This document shows positions 17,601 to 28,108 of a DNA stretch of 64,000 nt, piece after piece. Position numbers and translations under genes: made by a program. The stretch covers positions 62,001 through 126,000 of the forward strand of contig NZ_JAUTAE010000003.1 of NCBI RefSeq assembly GCF_030818415.1, given 5' to 3'. The notes beneath the pieces are model-generated. The model saw nothing but the letters and a program-made list of their open reading frames with translations, had not been told where the DNA came from and ran no database searches. The DNA comes from Sphingomonas sp. SORGH_AS_0950 (GTDB lineage: Bacteria; Pseudomonadota; Alphaproteobacteria; Sphingomonadales; Sphingomonadaceae). Position 1 is the stretch's first letter. Every line of letters begins with the position of its first letter.

Positions 17601-20600
17601 GCACCGCGCCCTACAGCTACACCGCCACGGGCCTGCCTGCCGGCGTTACCTTGTCGTCCAGCGGCACCCTCTCGGGCACGCCGACCACGCCGGGCAGCTA
17701 CACCATCGCCGTCGCCATCACCGATGCGCACGGTGCCACCGGCACCGCGACCTATACGCTCACCGTCGCCGCCCAGGTGCCGGTCGCCGGTGCGGCCACC
17801 GCCACGGTCGCGGCCAACAGCACCGGCAACGCGGTGACGCTGGCCCTCTCGGGTGGCGCCGCCACCTCGGTCGCGGTCGCGTCTGCACCGAGCCACGGCA
17901 CCGCCACGGCATCGGGCACCGGCATCACCTACACGCCGACCGCGGGCTTCTCCGGCAGCGACAGCTTCACCTACACCGCCACCAACGCCTCGGGCACCAG
18001 TAGCCCTGCGACCGTCACCATCACCGTGACCGCGCCGACGCTGACCGTCTCGCCCGCAGCAGGACCGCTGCCGTCGGCCACCGTCGGCACCGCCTATACC
18101 GGCACGCTGACCAGCACGGGCGGCACCGCGCCCTACAGCTACACCGCCACGGGCCTGCCTGCCGGCGTTACCTTGTCGTCCAGCGGCACCCTCTCGGGCA
18201 CGCCGACCACGCCGGGCAGCTACACCATCGCCGTCGCCATCACCGATGCGCACGGTGCCACCGGCACCGCGACCTATACGCTCACCGTCGCCGCCCAGGT
18301 GCCGGTCGCCGGTGCGGCCAGCGCCACGGTCGCGGCCAACAGCACCGGCAACGCGGTGACGCTGGCCCTCTCGGGTGGCGCCGCCACCTCGGTCGCGGTC
18401 GCGTCTGCACCGAGCCACGGCACCGCCACGGCATCGGGCACCGGCATCACCTACACGCCGACCGCGGGCTTCTCCGGCAGCGACAGCTTCACCTACACCG
18501 CCACCAACGCCTCGGGCACCAGTAGCCCTGCGACCGTCACCATCACCGTGACCGCGCCGACGCTGACCGTCTCGCCCGCAGCAGGACCGCTGCCGTCGGC
18601 CACCGTCGGCAACGCCTATACCGGCACGCTGACCAGCACGGGCGGCACCGCGCCCTACAGCTACACCGCCACGGGCCTGCCTGCCGGCGTTACCTTGTCG
18701 TCCACCGGCACCCTGTCCGGCACCCCGACCACACCGGGCAGCTACACCATCGCCGTCGCCATCACCGATGCGCACGGTGCCACCGGCACCGCGACCTATA
18801 CGCTCACCGTCGCCGCCCAGGTGCCGGTCGCCGGTGCGGCCACCGCCACGGTCGCGGCCAACAGCACCGGCAACGCGGTGACGCTGGCCCTCTCGGGTGG
18901 CGCCGCCACCTCGGTCGCGGTCGCGTCTGCACCGAGCCACGGCACCGCCACGGCATCGGGCACCGGCATCACCTACACGCCGACCGCGGGCTTCTCCGGC
19001 AGCGACAGCTTCACCTACACCGCCACCAACGCCTCGGGCACCAGTAGCCCTGCGACCGTCACCATCACCGTGACCGCGCCGACGCTGACCGTCTCGCCCG
19101 CAGCAGGACCGCTGCCGTCGGCCACCGTCGGCAACGCCTATACCGGCACGCTGACCAGCACGGGCGGCACCGCGCCCTACAGCTACACCGCCACGGGCCT
19201 GCCTGCCGGCGTTACCTTGTCGTCCACCGGCACCCTGTCCGGCACCCCGACCACACCGGGCAGCTACAGCATCACCGTTGCCGTCACCGACGGTAATGGT
19301 GCTATCGGTACAGCCAACTACACGTTGACCGTCACCGCACCTCCTCCGCCGGTCGCTGCCGATCCGGTGACCACGTCGGTCGCGGCCAACACCAAGACGG
19401 AGGCAGGGCAGAGCGTCAGTCTCAACCTGTCGAGCCTGGTGACGGGCGTCTTCGACGACATTCGGATCGTCACGCAACCGACCCATGGCACGGTCACGAT
19501 CTCTCGAACCCTTGCGATGCGCGGGTTCGGTGGCTCACCGTTCATGGCGGCTGCACTGGCTGCATCGTCGATCTCGATCCCGGGCCAGGTCATAGCCGTC
19601 TACACACCGGAAGCGGGCTACCAGGGCACCGATACGTTCCAGTATGTCGCGGTGGGTCCGGGTGGTACTTCGACGCCTGCGACCGCCACCATCCAGGTGG
19701 TCGGCAAGGCGCCAACGGCACCGAGCCTCACGGCATCCGCGGTCGACGGTCAGACCGTCTCGGTCGACCTGACAGCGGCAGCCGCCGGGGGACCGTTCAC
19801 CGCAGCTACTATCACCAGCGTGTCGCCTGCCGATCATGCAAATGCCACGATCCTCACTAGCGGGAACGCGGATGCACGAACCTTCCGTCTGCAGGTGACG
19901 CCGAAGGCGCACTTCAGCGGCACGATCGCGGTAGGATACACCCTCGCCAATGCGTTCGGCACGTCCTCGGCCGCTGCGGTGATCGTCACCGTCACGGCGC
20001 GCCCGGACCCTTCGCAAGATGCGAATGTCCGCGCGATGAGCGACGCACAAGCAGAGGCCGCTCGTCGCTTCTCACGGACCCAAGTTACCAATTTCATGGG
20101 TCATGCCGAAACGCTGCACGGTGCCGACTGTGCCCGTTCGACGAACGGACTGCGGTTGAGCTCCACCGATCAGGTCTATGACCGACATGTCCCGGGGCAG
20201 CCGATCGATAACAGCGCGTCTGATGGTGACCGTCGTTCGGGGCGCAGTGCCGTGCCCTCGACGCGGGAGGAAGTCGCGCCGGCGGCCTGCGGTGGTCGCG
20301 TCGGCCTCTGGGCAGGCGGAACCATCGATATCGGGACACGCGACGCGGTCACCGGGCGCTCGAAGGTCAGTGCAACCACCTCTGGCGTGAGCGCTGGTGT
20401 CGATGTGCACGTCGCCAAGGGCGTCACCCTCGGGGTTGGCGGCGGCCTCGGCCGTGATCGCAGTGCGATTGCGGGTGGAGTGGACCGGGTGACTAGCCAG
20501 AACCAGGTACTGGCCGTTTATGGAAGCATGGTCCCGGTACAGGGCCTCTTCGTCGACGGCATGATTGCGCGCGGATGGCTGGACTATACGCTGCGTCGTC

Positions 20601-21124
20601 AGGACAACGAAGCGGGGGCCCTGGCCATGGCCGACCGAAAGGGCACGTTCACTACCGGTGCGCTGTCGTCGGGGATCGATCGTGTCACCGGGGCTCTGCG
20701 CTGGTCGCTGTATGGCCGGGCCGAATATCTGAACGGGCATCTTGCTGGCTACCGTGAAGAAGGTGCGGGCATCTACAACCTGCGCTTCGACGATCGCGAG
20801 CTCCGGTCGGTCACCGGGGCGCTTGGACTGCGCCTCGCCTGGCAGCAGCCTTTGTCAGTCGGAATGCTAACCGGACGATTGCGGACCGAGTGGATGCACG
20901 AGTTCACCAGCGGTACGCGGCAAGGTTTGGATTATGCCGATGTTGCAGGACCATCCTATTACAGCCTGATGGCATCGGGATGGTCGCGCGAGCAGTTCCT
21001 ATTCGCACCCGGTATCGGCCTGACGCTACCGTCGGGTTGGGATCTTGGGCTCGATCTCGGCGTACGCATCGCCGACGGTGAGCGAGCCGCGACGACAGGT
21101 GTCCAGGTTCGCAAGAAGTTCTAA
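14621..21124 (+). CDS. Giant repeat adhesin/autotransporter, main part
   Basis: About 2167 residues from a GTG at 14621; the coding frame continues upstream to about 14505, so the GTG is only the first available start. It consists of alternating cadherin-like domains ([20 protein letters not shown]) and He_PIG Ig domains ([17 protein letters not shown]), including seven nearly identical 174-residue units. After residue about 1570 come two diverged domains, then a C-terminal autotransporter beta-barrel of roughly 270 residues (GRVGLWAGGTIDIGT, GLRLAWQQPL) ending in RKKF with the terminal Phe of outer-membrane proteins. The intact protein would be a surface adhesin of about 2,680 residues. As sequenced, this part has no signal peptide and could not reach the surface. 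Confidence 0.8.
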   Translation: MTAPTLVLAPATLPGGTAGSAYTQTLATSGGTAPYSYAITAGALPAGLTLSSTGTLAGTPTASGTFNFTITALDSSTGSGPYATSRSYTLNIAAPTLTLAPATLANAMVGSAYSQALAATGGIAPYNYAVSAGALPAGLTLSSTGTLSGTPTASGTFNFTITTTDAQNFTGARAYALTVAVQAPVAGAVSMTVAANSPANAVTFNLSGGTATSIAIGTPPNHGTLTGSGTSISYTPSLNYSGSDSFTYTATNASGTSAPATVTITVTAPTLTLSPTTLPGATAGTAYSQALATTGGAAPYRYAVTAGALPAGLTLSSAGSLSGTPTASGTFNLTVTATDAQNFTASRAYTLTVAAEAPIAGAASATVAANSTGNAVTLALSGGAATSVAVASAPSHGTATASGTGITYTPTAGFSGSDSFTYTATNASGTSSPATVTITVTAPTLTVSPAAGPLPSATVGTAYTGTLTSTGGTAPYSYTATGLPAGVTLSSSGTLSGTPTTPGSYTIAVAITDAHGATGTATYTLTVAAQVPVAGAASATVAANSTGNAVTLALSGGAATSVAVASAPSHGTATASGTGITYTPTAGFSGSDSFTYTATNASGTSSPATVTVTVTAPTLTVSPAAGPLPSATVGNAYTGTLTSTGGTAPYSYTATGLPAGVTLSSSGTLSGTPTTPGSYTIAVAITDAHGATGTATYTLTVAAQVPVAGAATATVAANSTGNAVTLALSGGAATSVAVASAPSHGTATASGTGITYTPTAGFSGSDSFTYTATNASGTSSPATVTITVTAPTLTVSPAAGPLPSATVGNAYTGTLTSTGGTAPYSYTATGLPAGVTLSSTGTLSGTPTTPGSYTIAVAITDAHGATGTATYTLTVAAQVPVAGAASATVAANSTGNAVTLALSGGAATSVAVASAPSHGTATASGTGITYTPTAGFSGSDSFTYTATNASGTSSPATVTITVTAPTLTVSPAAGPLPSATVGNAYTGTLTSTGGTAPYSYTATGLPAGVTLSSSGTLSGTPTTPGSYTIAVAITDAHGATGTATYTLTVAAQVPVAGAATATVAANSTGNAVTLALSGGAATSVAVASAPSHGTATASGTGITYTPTAGFSGSDSFTYTATNASGTSSPATVTITVTAPTLTVSPAAGPLPSATVGTAYTGTLTSTGGTAPYSYTATGLPAGVTLSSSGTLSGTPTTPGSYTIAVAITDAHGATGTATYTLTVAAQVPVAGAASATVAANSTGNAVTLALSGGAATSVAVASAPSHGTATASGTGITYTPTAGFSGSDSFTYTATNASGTSSPATVTITVTAPTLTVSPAAGPLPSATVGNAYTGTLTSTGGTAPYSYTATGLPAGVTLSSTGTLSGTPTTPGSYTIAVAITDAHGATGTATYTLTVAAQVPVAGAATATVAANSTGNAVTLALSGGAATSVAVASAPSHGTATASGTGITYTPTAGFSGSDSFTYTATNASGTSSPATVTITVTAPTLTVSPAAGPLPSATVGNAYTGTLTSTGGTAPYSYTATGLPAGVTLSSTGTLSGTPTTPGSYSITVAVTDGNGAIGTANYTLTVTAPPPPVAADPVTTSVAANTKTEAGQSVSLNLSSLVTGVFDDIRIVTQPTHGTVTISRTLAMRGFGGSPFMAAALAASSISIPGQVIAVYTPEAGYQGTDTFQYVAVGPGGTSTPATATIQVVGKAPTAPSLTASAVDGQTVSVDLTAAAAGGPFTAATITSVSPADHANATILTSGNADARTFRLQVTPKAHFSGTIAVGYTLANAFGTSSAAAVIVTVTARPDPSQDANVRAMSDAQAEAARRFSRTQVTNFMGHAETLHGADCARSTNGLRLSSTDQVYDRHVPGQPIDNSASDGDRRSGRSAVPSTREEVAPAACGGRVGLWAGGTIDIGTRDAVTGRSKVSATTSGVSAGVDVHVAKGVTLGVGGGLGRDRSAIAGGVDRVTSQNQVLAVYGSMVPVQGLFVDGMIARGWLDYTLRRQDNEAGALAMADRKGTFTTGALSSGIDRVTGALRWSLYGRAEYLNGHLAGYREEGAGIYNLRFDDRELRSVTGALGLRLAWQQPLSVGMLTGRLRTEWMHEFTSGTRQGLDYADVAGPSYYSLMASGWSREQFLFAPGIGLTLPSGWDLGLDLGVRIADGERAATTGVQVRKKF
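15701..19354 (+). repeat. Seven near-identical 522-bp tandem repeats
   Basis: Units start at 15701, 16223, 16745, 17267, 17789, 18311 and 18833, exactly 522 bp (174 codons) apart. Each encodes one cadherin-like plus one Ig-like domain. Differences are few: the first domain alternates AASATV and AATATV from unit 2 onward, and LSSSGT alternates with LSSTGT. The last unit diverges at its end (GSYSITVAVTDGNG). Near-identity at the nucleotide level indicates recent amplification or gene conversion. Confidence 0.95.
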
Positions 21125-21575
21125 AGTCCAAGGGCTGTCAACCAGAAGAGGTCTGAACGGACATTCCCCACCCGGCCGCGACCGACGCCTTGCTCTTACG
21201 ACGGGTTTTTGCTCAAGCGTGCAGTGTCGCCAGAGCTAGCGCATAGAAGCAGCTCGGGTGACCTTCAATACGGACGAGGTGAACCGCCACTCTTCAAATG
21301 CGGAATCATGGTGTCGCTTGGCTTTGGTGAGAGCGACTGATAAACGACCCGCGCGCTGCAAAGCGGCAGCGCCGGGACTGGTAATCCCGTTAGGAACGGC
21401 AACTCGGTGTGATTTCGCGCCGGGGTGCCTGCGTATATGTCCAGGCGCCTCGGCGCTAAAAACGTGGGCGCATGTCCTGACGTGTTACCAGCCCCGGCTC
21501 CCGCGCCGCCAGCGCGGGAGTATCGGGCGCCTCCAGCTTTCCAACGGGTGGAGGTGCAAAGGACACGGGGGGCGT
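21125..21575. other. Gene-free stretch after adhesin
   Basis: About 450 bases with no supported gene, and no strong hairpin recognised directly after the adhesin stop. Confidence 0.4.
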
Positions 21576-21917
21576 ATGACAGAGAGCATCATACCGCAGT
21601 CGCGCGACACTGACATTCCGGGCAATATCACGACCGTGCACGCGATGGGGCATTTCGCAGTACTGTTGCTGACGGTCCTGAACCGTCAAAAGGCTGTGAA
21701 CATGCGCGAATTTGCCGACCATCTGGCGGTCTTCGCGTTCGTCACCGATGAGAGTGATCCGCCAAGCGGTCTGATATTGGCCTATTGGGCCGGTCTCATC
21801 AAAGAGGCAGCCGCCCAGGATTGCGATCGGCCTGACAGTCCTAGCGACGCAGGGCGGGGATCGAGGACACCGACGCATGGCCCCGACGCCGGCAGCTCTG
21901 GCACCGCAGGCGGATGA
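21576..21917 (+). CDS. Hypothetical protein
   Basis: The ATG at 21576 follows a G-rich tract (GGGGGGCG) that could serve as ribosome site. The 113-residue product begins MTESIIPQSRDTDIPGNI, with a compact helical core (AMGHFAVLLLTVLNRQKAVNMREFADHLAVFAFV) and a low-complexity Ser/Gly/Pro tail that overlaps the opposite-strand gene at 21841. The tail may not be conserved. No family recognised; a small regulator is possible but unsupported. Confidence 0.4.
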   Translation: MTESIIPQSRDTDIPGNITTVHAMGHFAVLLLTVLNRQKAVNMREFADHLAVFAFVTDESDPPSGLILAYWAGLIKEAAAQDCDRPDSPSDAGRGSRTPTHGPDAGSSGTAGG

Positions 21918-22080
21918 CCTTGGATGCCACCTCGCCATCGCCTTTGAAGCGGTCGAGGATGCGCTCTGCCGGGAGATTGATCGTCCGTCCGCAGGCGCAG
22001 ACGATCCGCATGTCGGCGCGATCCTTCGCCCATTCGGCGAGCGTGCGATATGGCGCTGCGATCGTCGGGCGACTGCTCAC
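21841..22080 (-). CDS. Small Cys-rich protein, tail of the imu operon
   Basis: A GTG at 22080 overlaps the preceding stop (GTGA). The 79-residue product carries RIVCACGRTINL and RLRCQSCRRRG, a CxC plus CxxC arrangement suggesting a zinc ribbon. It resembles the protein at 2586-2945 in layout. Translational coupling places it as the fifth gene of the imuA-imuB-dnaE2 transcription unit, so it is probably SOS-induced. A link to mutagenesis is inference. Confidence 0.6.
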   Translation of the reverse strand: MSSRPTIAAPYRTLAEWAKDRADMRIVCACGRTINLPAERILDRFKGDGEVASKVIRLRCQSCRRRGHASVSSIPALRR

Positions 22081-22364
22081 AGCGGTGACACGTCCTCATA
22101 CCGCCCGGCCTTCCGAAGTTGCCGCACGATCCCGTTGAACGCGGCAGTGACCCCCTGGGCGCGCCCGATCTCGTTCGATTGGGAAGCCGCATCCCAGTAC
22201 AGTTCGAGCGGCCAGCGCTCAGGACAATGCGGCAGCAGGCAGCGCAGTGCGAGCCGCACCTCGATCCCGTCGACCGTCGTCTCCGCGCATCTGGCCACGC
22301 CGGCACGCAGGATATGCAGCGACAGCGCGATCACGACGCGCTGATGTCTGGGCAGCTTCGACAT
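22077..22364 (-). CDS. Hypothetical protein in imu operon
   Basis: A 95-residue protein from ATG 22364, four bases after the dnaE2 stop. It begins MSKLPRHQRVVIALSLHILR and has VDGIEVRLALRCLLPHCPERW in the middle and a helical basic end (TAAFNGIVRQLRKAGRYEDV). Not a family I can name. Tight spacing on both sides shows that it belongs to the damage-inducible operon. Confidence 0.6.
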   Translation of the reverse strand: MSKLPRHQRVVIALSLHILRAGVARCAETTVDGIEVRLALRCLLPHCPERWPLELYWDAASQSNEIGRAQGVTAAFNGIVRQLRKAGRYEDVSPL

Positions 22365-22368
22365 GAGG

Positions 22369-25300
22369 TCAATGGAAGTCGTGCGATTTGAACCGCACGA
22401 CATCCTCCGGATCCCTACCCTCTGCGTGGGGCGGCCAGTAGCAGTTGCGCGGCTCGGGGCGCCATTCCCGGTCTCCGCGGTCCGGCGAGCCGGGATGCTG
22501 TCCCGCATCGCCGCGACCCGTGCGGTGCGGGAACGACATTTCGCCGACGCGATGCAACAGATCGCCATGATCGACGATCCGGTCGCAAATGACGTGGATG
22601 ACCTCCCCTTCCTTCTGCACACGTCCCTTTAGGCCCACCATGGAGGCCGACATGACGGTGCGCCGTTGCGCTTCGAAGCGGTCGGGCCAGAGGATGCCAT
22701 TGGCAATTCCCGTCTCGTCCTCGATCGTGATGAACAGGACGCCCTTGGCCGAGCCCGGCTTCTGCCGCACGAGGATGATCCCCGCGACCTCGACGTGACG
22801 GCCGTCGCGAACGCTGGCGAGATCGGCGCAGCAGGTGACGCCGCGCCTCTTCAGCTGGTCACGCACGAACGTCAGCGGATGAGCGCGGAGCGAGAGTTGG
22901 AGGTTGCGATAGTCCTCGATGACCTCGCGACCATCGGTGAGCGGCCGTAAAGCCACATGGGGCTCAATGCCCTCCGCGCTCTGCATGAAGCTCGTGCGGT
23001 CAGCCGCGGCGAACAAGGGCAGCGGTGCTTCGCCCAGCCCCTTCACCTTCCAGAGCCCTTGCCGCCGATCGGCGCCGAAGCCATGGAATGCGTCGCCGTC
23101 CGCGAGCTTCTCGATCGAACCCCGCTGAGCGCCGGACCGGCGCCAGACCTCCTCGATGCTCTCATAGGGAGCCGTCGCTCGCGCACCGACGATCTTCGCG
23201 CCATCGGCATTCGACAGACCACGGATGACCCGCAGCCCGAGGCGGACGGCAAGGTAACGACCGCCCGTCGGCTCCAAGGTGCAATCCCACCGGCTGGCAT
23301 TGATGCAGGGCGGTCGCACCTCGACACCGTGCTCGCGCGCATCGCGCACGATCTGCGCCGGCGCGTAGAAGCCCATCGGCTGTGCATTCATGAGAGCTGC
23401 GCAAAATACATCGGGATGATGATGCTTCATCCACGCCGAGGCATAGGCGATCTTGGCAAACGACGCGGCATGGCTCTCGGGGAAGCCATAGGAACCGAAC
23501 CCTTCGAGCTGGCGAAACGTGCGCTCGGCGAAGTCTCGCGGATAGCCGCGCGCGACCATCCCCTCGACCAGCTTCTCGCTGAAATGGCTGACTCCGCCGG
23601 TGAATTTGAAGGTGGCCATGGCGCGCCGCAAGGCGTCCGCCTCCGCAGGCGTGAAGCCTGCGCCGACGATTGCGACCTTCATCGCCTGTTCCTGAAAGAG
23701 CGGCACGCCGAGGGTCTTTTCCAACACCGCGCGCAGCTCGGGCCGCGGATATTCCGGTCGCTCCAGCCCCTCGCGCCGACGCAGATACGGGTGAACCATG
23801 TCGCCCTGGATCGGCCCCGGCCGCACGATCGCAACCTGGATGACGAGATCGTAGAACCGCCGCGGCTTCATGCGCGGCAGCATGCTCATCTGCGCGCGGG
23901 ACTCGATCTGGAAAGTGCCGAGCGTGTCCGCCTTCTGGATCATCGCAAAGACCGCCGGGTCATCGTCCTGCAGGTCCTTCAACTCGACGTGCAGCCCCTT
24001 GTCGGCCTCCAGCATGTTGAAGGCGCGGTTCATGCAGCCGAGCATGCCTAGGCCGAGCACGTCGACCTTCATGAACTTCAATGAGTCGATGTCGTCCTTG
24101 TCCCATTCGATGATCTGACGGTCCGCCATCGCGGCGGGCTCGATCGGCACCAGGTCATCGAGCCGATCATGGGTCAGCACGAACCCGCCGGGATGCTGGC
24201 TCATATGGCGCGGCACCCCGATCAGCTTGCGCGCGAGATCGAGCGTCAGGCGCAGGCGGCGATCGCCGATATCAAGGTTCAGCTCGTCGACCTGTTTTTC
24301 GCCGACCCCCTCGGCCGACCAGCCCCAGACCAGCCCGGCCAGCGACGAGGTCAGATCCTCCGGCAGGCCCAGCGCCTTGCCGACGTCGCGTACCGCGCCG
24401 CGCGCACGGTAGCGAGTGACCACCGCGGTCAGCGCCGCGCGATCACGCCCATAGGTCTCGTAGATCCACTGGATGATTTCCTCGCGCCGCTCATGTTCGA
24501 AATCGACGTCGATATCGGGCGGCTCGCGCCGCTCGCCCGATACGAACCGCTCGAACAGCAGCTCGTGCTTGATCGGGTCGATCGAAGTGACGCCGAGGAC
24601 GAAGCACACGCAGCTATTGGCCGCCGAACCGCGCCCCTGGCAGAGGATCCCGCGCCGGCGCGCCTCGCGGACGATGGCGTGCACGGTCAGGAAATAGGGA
24701 GCATAGCCCAGCTCGCCGATCAGGCGCAGTTCGTGCGCAATCTGATCGCGATACGGCTGCGGCACGTCGCCGTCGAACATGCGATCGACGGCCTCAGCCG
24801 TGAGCTGCTCGAGTGCGCCTTGCGCGCTCAATCCTTCGATCACCCGTTCATGCGGGTATTGGTACGCGAGCTCGCCCAGGTCGAAGGTGCAGAGCCGCGC
24901 GATATCAACGCTCGCCTGAAGCGCATCGGGATAGGCGCGGAAACGCCGCACCATCTCGTCTGGCGATTTCAGCGCGCGATCCGCATTGACCTCGCGGGCG
25001 TAGCCGAGCTCGTCGACGGTGCATTTCTCGCGCACCGCGGTCACGACGTCCTGCAGGAGGCGGGCCTCGGGCGCATGGTAGAGGACATCGCCGGTGACGA
25101 CGGCGCGGACCCCTGCCCCGCCCGCTTGGCGCGCAAGCGCATCGATGCGGACGGCATCGCCCGGCCGGCGCCGTTGGAACAGTGCCATGTAGCCGCGCCG
25201 CCCATATACCGCCGTCAGGTCCTTCAGTGCCGCAAGATTCTCTTCGTCGGCCTCATGCGGCAGCAGGATGGCGATCACGCCGTCCGACCACGGCTGCAGG

Positions 25301-25632
25301 TCGTGCCAGTGGAGCAAGCAGCCCCCCTTCCCTGCCCGCTTCTTGCCGACGGTAAGAAGCCGCGTGATCCGTGACCAGGCTGCGCGATCGGTGGGATAGA
25401 GCAGCAGGCGCCGACCGCAGGACAGGTCGATGCGGGTGCCGGCGATCGACCGCACATGGGTCGCCTTCTGCGCCTCCCAGGCGCGCACCACCCCGCCCAC
25501 CGTGCCGATGTCGCTGATGCCGATCGCCGGATAGCCGAGCAGCGCCGCAGCCGCGAACAGCTCGTCGGGCGACGATGCACCCCGGAGCAGCGAGAAGTGC
25601 GTTAGAACCTGCAGCTCGATATAATGGGTCAT
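22369..25632 (-). CDS. dnaE2: Error-prone DNA polymerase DnaE2 (ImuC)
   Basis: A C-family polymerase of 1087 residues. The ATG at 25632 overlaps the imuB stop (ATGA); a longer in-frame start at 25653 is less likely. The N-terminal PHP domain begins [20 protein letters not shown]. Polymerase motifs include [19 protein letters not shown], with the catalytic Asp pair, and [15 protein letters not shown]; an OB-fold appears near the end ([19 protein letters not shown]). DnaE2 performs translesion synthesis in the SOS mutasome together with ImuA and ImuB. Length and motif order are normal for DnaE2, so it is likely functional. Confidence 0.93.
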   Translation of the reverse strand: MTHYIELQVLTHFSLLRGASSPDELFAAAALLGYPAIGISDIGTVGGVVRAWEAQKATHVRSIAGTRIDLSCGRRLLLYPTDRAAWSRITRLLTVGKKRAGKGGCLLHWHDLQPWSDGVIAILLPHEADEENLAALKDLTAVYGRRGYMALFQRRRPGDAVRIDALARQAGGAGVRAVVTGDVLYHAPEARLLQDVVTAVREKCTVDELGYAREVNADRALKSPDEMVRRFRAYPDALQASVDIARLCTFDLGELAYQYPHERVIEGLSAQGALEQLTAEAVDRMFDGDVPQPYRDQIAHELRLIGELGYAPYFLTVHAIVREARRRGILCQGRGSAANSCVCFVLGVTSIDPIKHELLFERFVSGERREPPDIDVDFEHERREEIIQWIYETYGRDRAALTAVVTRYRARGAVRDVGKALGLPEDLTSSLAGLVWGWSAEGVGEKQVDELNLDIGDRRLRLTLDLARKLIGVPRHMSQHPGGFVLTHDRLDDLVPIEPAAMADRQIIEWDKDDIDSLKFMKVDVLGLGMLGCMNRAFNMLEADKGLHVELKDLQDDDPAVFAMIQKADTLGTFQIESRAQMSMLPRMKPRRFYDLVIQVAIVRPGPIQGDMVHPYLRRREGLERPEYPRPELRAVLEKTLGVPLFQEQAMKVAIVGAGFTPAEADALRRAMATFKFTGGVSHFSEKLVEGMVARGYPRDFAERTFRQLEGFGSYGFPESHAASFAKIAYASAWMKHHHPDVFCAALMNAQPMGFYAPAQIVRDAREHGVEVRPPCINASRWDCTLEPTGGRYLAVRLGLRVIRGLSNADGAKIVGARATAPYESIEEVWRRSGAQRGSIEKLADGDAFHGFGADRRQGLWKVKGLGEAPLPLFAAADRTSFMQSAEGIEPHVALRPLTDGREVIEDYRNLQLSLRAHPLTFVRDQLKRRGVTCCADLASVRDGRHVEVAGIILVRQKPGSAKGVLFITIEDETGIANGILWPDRFEAQRRTVMSASMVGLKGRVQKEGEVIHVICDRIVDHGDLLHRVGEMSFPHRTGRGDAGQHPGSPDRGDREWRPEPRNCYWPPHAEGRDPEDVVRFKSHDFH

Positions 25633-27413
25633 CCGAAGACCCCATGCATCCACCAGCTAAGGTTGCCGGTGGCGTCCTCGAAACCGTCCCCGCGCCGGAA
25701 AACCCAGTAGCGGCCGCCCTCCTCATCCTCGACGCGGTAATAGTCTCGGACCGCCCAAATCTCGGCGTCGCGCCGCCACCACTCGCCGTGGATCCGTTCG
25801 GGGCCATCGCCCGCCACGACCTTGTGCGTCCTGCCGCGCCATTCGAACCGCCGGGGGGGCTGATCCGGCATCAGCGCGATCACACGCGCGAGGGGTTCCG
25901 GTCTTGCGAACAGGCGGATCGGCCGTTGCCAGGACGGCCAGTGGCCGGGCATGCCATTCGGGTCGGAGCGGGCGACGGCCCGCTCCGGCACATGGCTTTC
26001 GATCGGCGCGGTGCGAAAGACCGCATGTGGTCCGATCCTGCCAGCGATGATGTCGACCAGACGCGCCGGATCTCGCACCAACGTCTCGCCGGCAAGGACC
26101 GCGCCCAGGTCGACTGCATCGAGCGGTTCGGTATGTGGCGCCACCAGCCAGAATTTCTCGATCCCCATGCCAGGATCGATCCGTTCGATTCTGAGGTTCA
26201 GCAGCCGCAGGAGATGCGGCACCTCGCGCGTCGGCCGGGACGTGCCGATGGCGACCATCTGCTCGGTGCCATCGACACGCAGGCCGGTCAGGCGCAGCGA
26301 GCGCGCGCCGATCCCCCGCGCCTGTAGAACGCCGGCAAGATCGCCAAGAAGATCGGCCATCACCTGTTCGATCGCCTCAGCAGTCTCGATCGGTTCGAGA
26401 AGCCGACGCTCGACCATCGGCAGTTCGGCATCCTCGCGCGGCGTGATCGGCTCGGCGACTGCGCCGAGCGCCTGGTCAAGCCGAGTGATCGCCGCCAGGC
26501 CGAGCCGGCGCGCCAGCGGTCCCCGTGCAACCGGCAGCAGATCAGCGACCGTCTCGAATCCGAACCGTTTGGCTGCGCTCAGCGCGCTTGGTTCCAGACG
26601 CAGCGCCGCGATCGGCAGAGGTGCGATCGCGCCGGCGGTTGCGCCTGGCGCGACGTGGATGCAATCGCTCCGACCAAATCGCGCAAGGGCATGCGCCGCG
26701 CCCCCGGTATCTGCCACGGCAGCCCGGGCAGTGAACCCGGCGCGTCGGCAGAAGGCGAGGAGTCGCTGGCAGAAGCGCTCCTCCCCGCCGTGGAGGTGGG
26801 CGCAGCCGGTGAGATCGATCCAGAGGCCGTCACTGGGCGTGACCGCGGCGATCGGCGACCACCGGCGCACTGCCAGTAGCGCAAGCCGGTCGAGCAGCGC
26901 GGCGTCGGCCTCCGGCTCAGCCGGGCGGAAGTCGAGATCGGACACCAGCGCGCGGGCGTGGGTCGCTGCCATCCCTGGGTGGATGCCAAGCGCGCGCGCG
27001 CCCTCACAGGCGGCCACCACCTCTTCGCGTCGACCGGATTTGCCGATCAGCGCGAGCGGCGCGTGATCGAGCGGTGCCATCTCCGGAACGCTCATGCGCT
27101 GTATGGGCGCTGTCGCCTTGTAAGGATGGCTTGCTGCTTCCGACCGTCGACCAAGCTCGCGCATGGGTGGCTGTGCATGCGTCGGCAGCATCGCGATCTG
27201 CGCCGCGACATCGGCGCGGGAGCGCAGACCTTCGCGCGCCCAGCGTGCGCCCGGCCGCCACCCGCCGCCCCGCGGCACCGAACAGGCACCGGGGTTGTCG
27301 TCGATCGGCAGCTCGAGGGCGGCCCGCTCAAGCCGCGACGATGCGGACCGCTCCGCCCGTCTCAGCCGCTCCACGGCCAAGTTCGGCAGGAACAGCGAGA
27401 CGACCCGTCTCAT
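25629..27413 (-). CDS. imuB: ImuB, Y-family polymerase-like mutasome subunit
   Basis: Starts [19 protein letters not shown] at 27413 (another ATG at 27428). It has the Y-family fold ([52 protein letters not shown]) but lacks the full catalytic acidic set, as ImuB does. The C-terminal region [14 protein letters not shown] to [17 protein letters not shown] sequence is also typical of ImuB. ImuB bridges the beta clamp, ImuA and DnaE2. It overlaps imuA at its start by about 86 bases and dnaE2 at its end by four. About 594 residues. Confidence 0.9.
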   Translation of the reverse strand: MRRVVSLFLPNLAVERLRRAERSASSRLERAALELPIDDNPGACSVPRGGGWRPGARWAREGLRSRADVAAQIAMLPTHAQPPMRELGRRSEAASHPYKATAPIQRMSVPEMAPLDHAPLALIGKSGRREEVVAACEGARALGIHPGMAATHARALVSDLDFRPAEPEADAALLDRLALLAVRRWSPIAAVTPSDGLWIDLTGCAHLHGGEERFCQRLLAFCRRAGFTARAAVADTGGAAHALARFGRSDCIHVAPGATAGAIAPLPIAALRLEPSALSAAKRFGFETVADLLPVARGPLARRLGLAAITRLDQALGAVAEPITPREDAELPMVERRLLEPIETAEAIEQVMADLLGDLAGVLQARGIGARSLRLTGLRVDGTEQMVAIGTSRPTREVPHLLRLLNLRIERIDPGMGIEKFWLVAPHTEPLDAVDLGAVLAGETLVRDPARLVDIIAGRIGPHAVFRTAPIESHVPERAVARSDPNGMPGHWPSWQRPIRLFARPEPLARVIALMPDQPPRRFEWRGRTHKVVAGDGPERIHGEWWRRDAEIWAVRDYYRVEDEEGGRYWVFRRGDGFEDATGNLSWWMHGVFG

Positions 27414-28089
27414 CGCTACCCTCCACAATTAGGGAGAAGTCCCCTCCCCCACGCTGTCGGACGCATTCTACAAACCATCGCGCCCGTCCTACGCCCGCGA
27501 CGTCGAGCCGCTCGGACGGCGCGGCTCCGATCCGCCAGCGGGTCCACGCGGCAGACGGTTCGGCCAACGGATCCTCGTTGCGGCTCCGCCTGCGCCGAAG
27601 CAACAGGATCGGCAGGTCAGCCTCCGCCGCGACGAGCTGGAGGCGACGGGTCGCAACCATAGACACCTTGCTCGCCTCCGCGACGATCGCTGACGGCGTT
27701 CCGTCGCGCACCGCGTCTTCGACGACGGCAAGCAGAGCTGCATCATCGCGCGGCTGCGCGTGGATGACCCTCGCGGCCGGCAGCCCCGCCTGTTCGAGGG
27801 CCGGCGCATAAAGATCCGTCCTGCCGCTCACCCAAAGAACGGGACCGCCGATATGTGCCGCTTCCCGCGCCGCGATGCCGGCCAGGAACAACGTCGTTGC
27901 GGCATCGTCGACCAGCGCGCTGCTGCGAGCTGTCGCCTCGTGCAGCGCACCCGATCGCAACCCCCCGGCACCGAGCCGTGTGTCGATCGCATCGATGCCG
28001 AAAGGCGTGATACGATAATCCGCGATCGGCATCACGATCGTCCGGAGCTGGGCGATGGTCGCAGGCATGGTGCGAGGGAAGACAGACAT
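27328..28089 (-). CDS. imuA: ImuA, RecA-like mutasome subunit
   Basis: A 253-residue protein with the short RecA-like fold of ImuA: YRITPFGIDAIDTRLGAGGL, then ALHEATARSSALVDDAATTLFLAG and VLWVSGRTDLYAPALEQAGL. It is the first gene of the operon; the LexA box lies 20-34 bases upstream of the ATG. ImuA is needed with ImuB for DnaE2-dependent mutagenesis. The basic tail (RRRRSRNEDPLAE) and the overlap with imuB are usual. Confidence 0.88.
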   Translation of the reverse strand: MSVFPRTMPATIAQLRTIVMPIADYRITPFGIDAIDTRLGAGGLRSGALHEATARSSALVDDAATTLFLAGIAAREAAHIGGPVLWVSGRTDLYAPALEQAGLPAARVIHAQPRDDAALLAVVEDAVRDGTPSAIVAEASKVSMVATRRLQLVAAEADLPILLLRRRRSRNEDPLAEPSAAWTRWRIGAAPSERLDVAGVGRARWFVECVRQRGGGDFSLIVEGSDETGRLAVPAELGRGAAETGGAVRIVAA

Positions 28090-28108
28090 AACCTGGAAGA
28101 CTCAATGT

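Noticed and set aside
15701..19354. CRISPR or satellite DNA
   Set aside because: The repeats are coding, in frame, and each equals two protein domains.
15239..19486. Very long antisense frames across the adhesin repeats
   Set aside because: They are repetitive Arg/Gly-rich translations that follow from the GC-rich repeat on the other strand; the plus strand gives clear domains.
22957..25374. Long plus-strand frames opposite dnaE2
   Set aside because: dnaE2 motifs are unmistakable on the minus strand; the opposite frames show no family signature or ribosome site.
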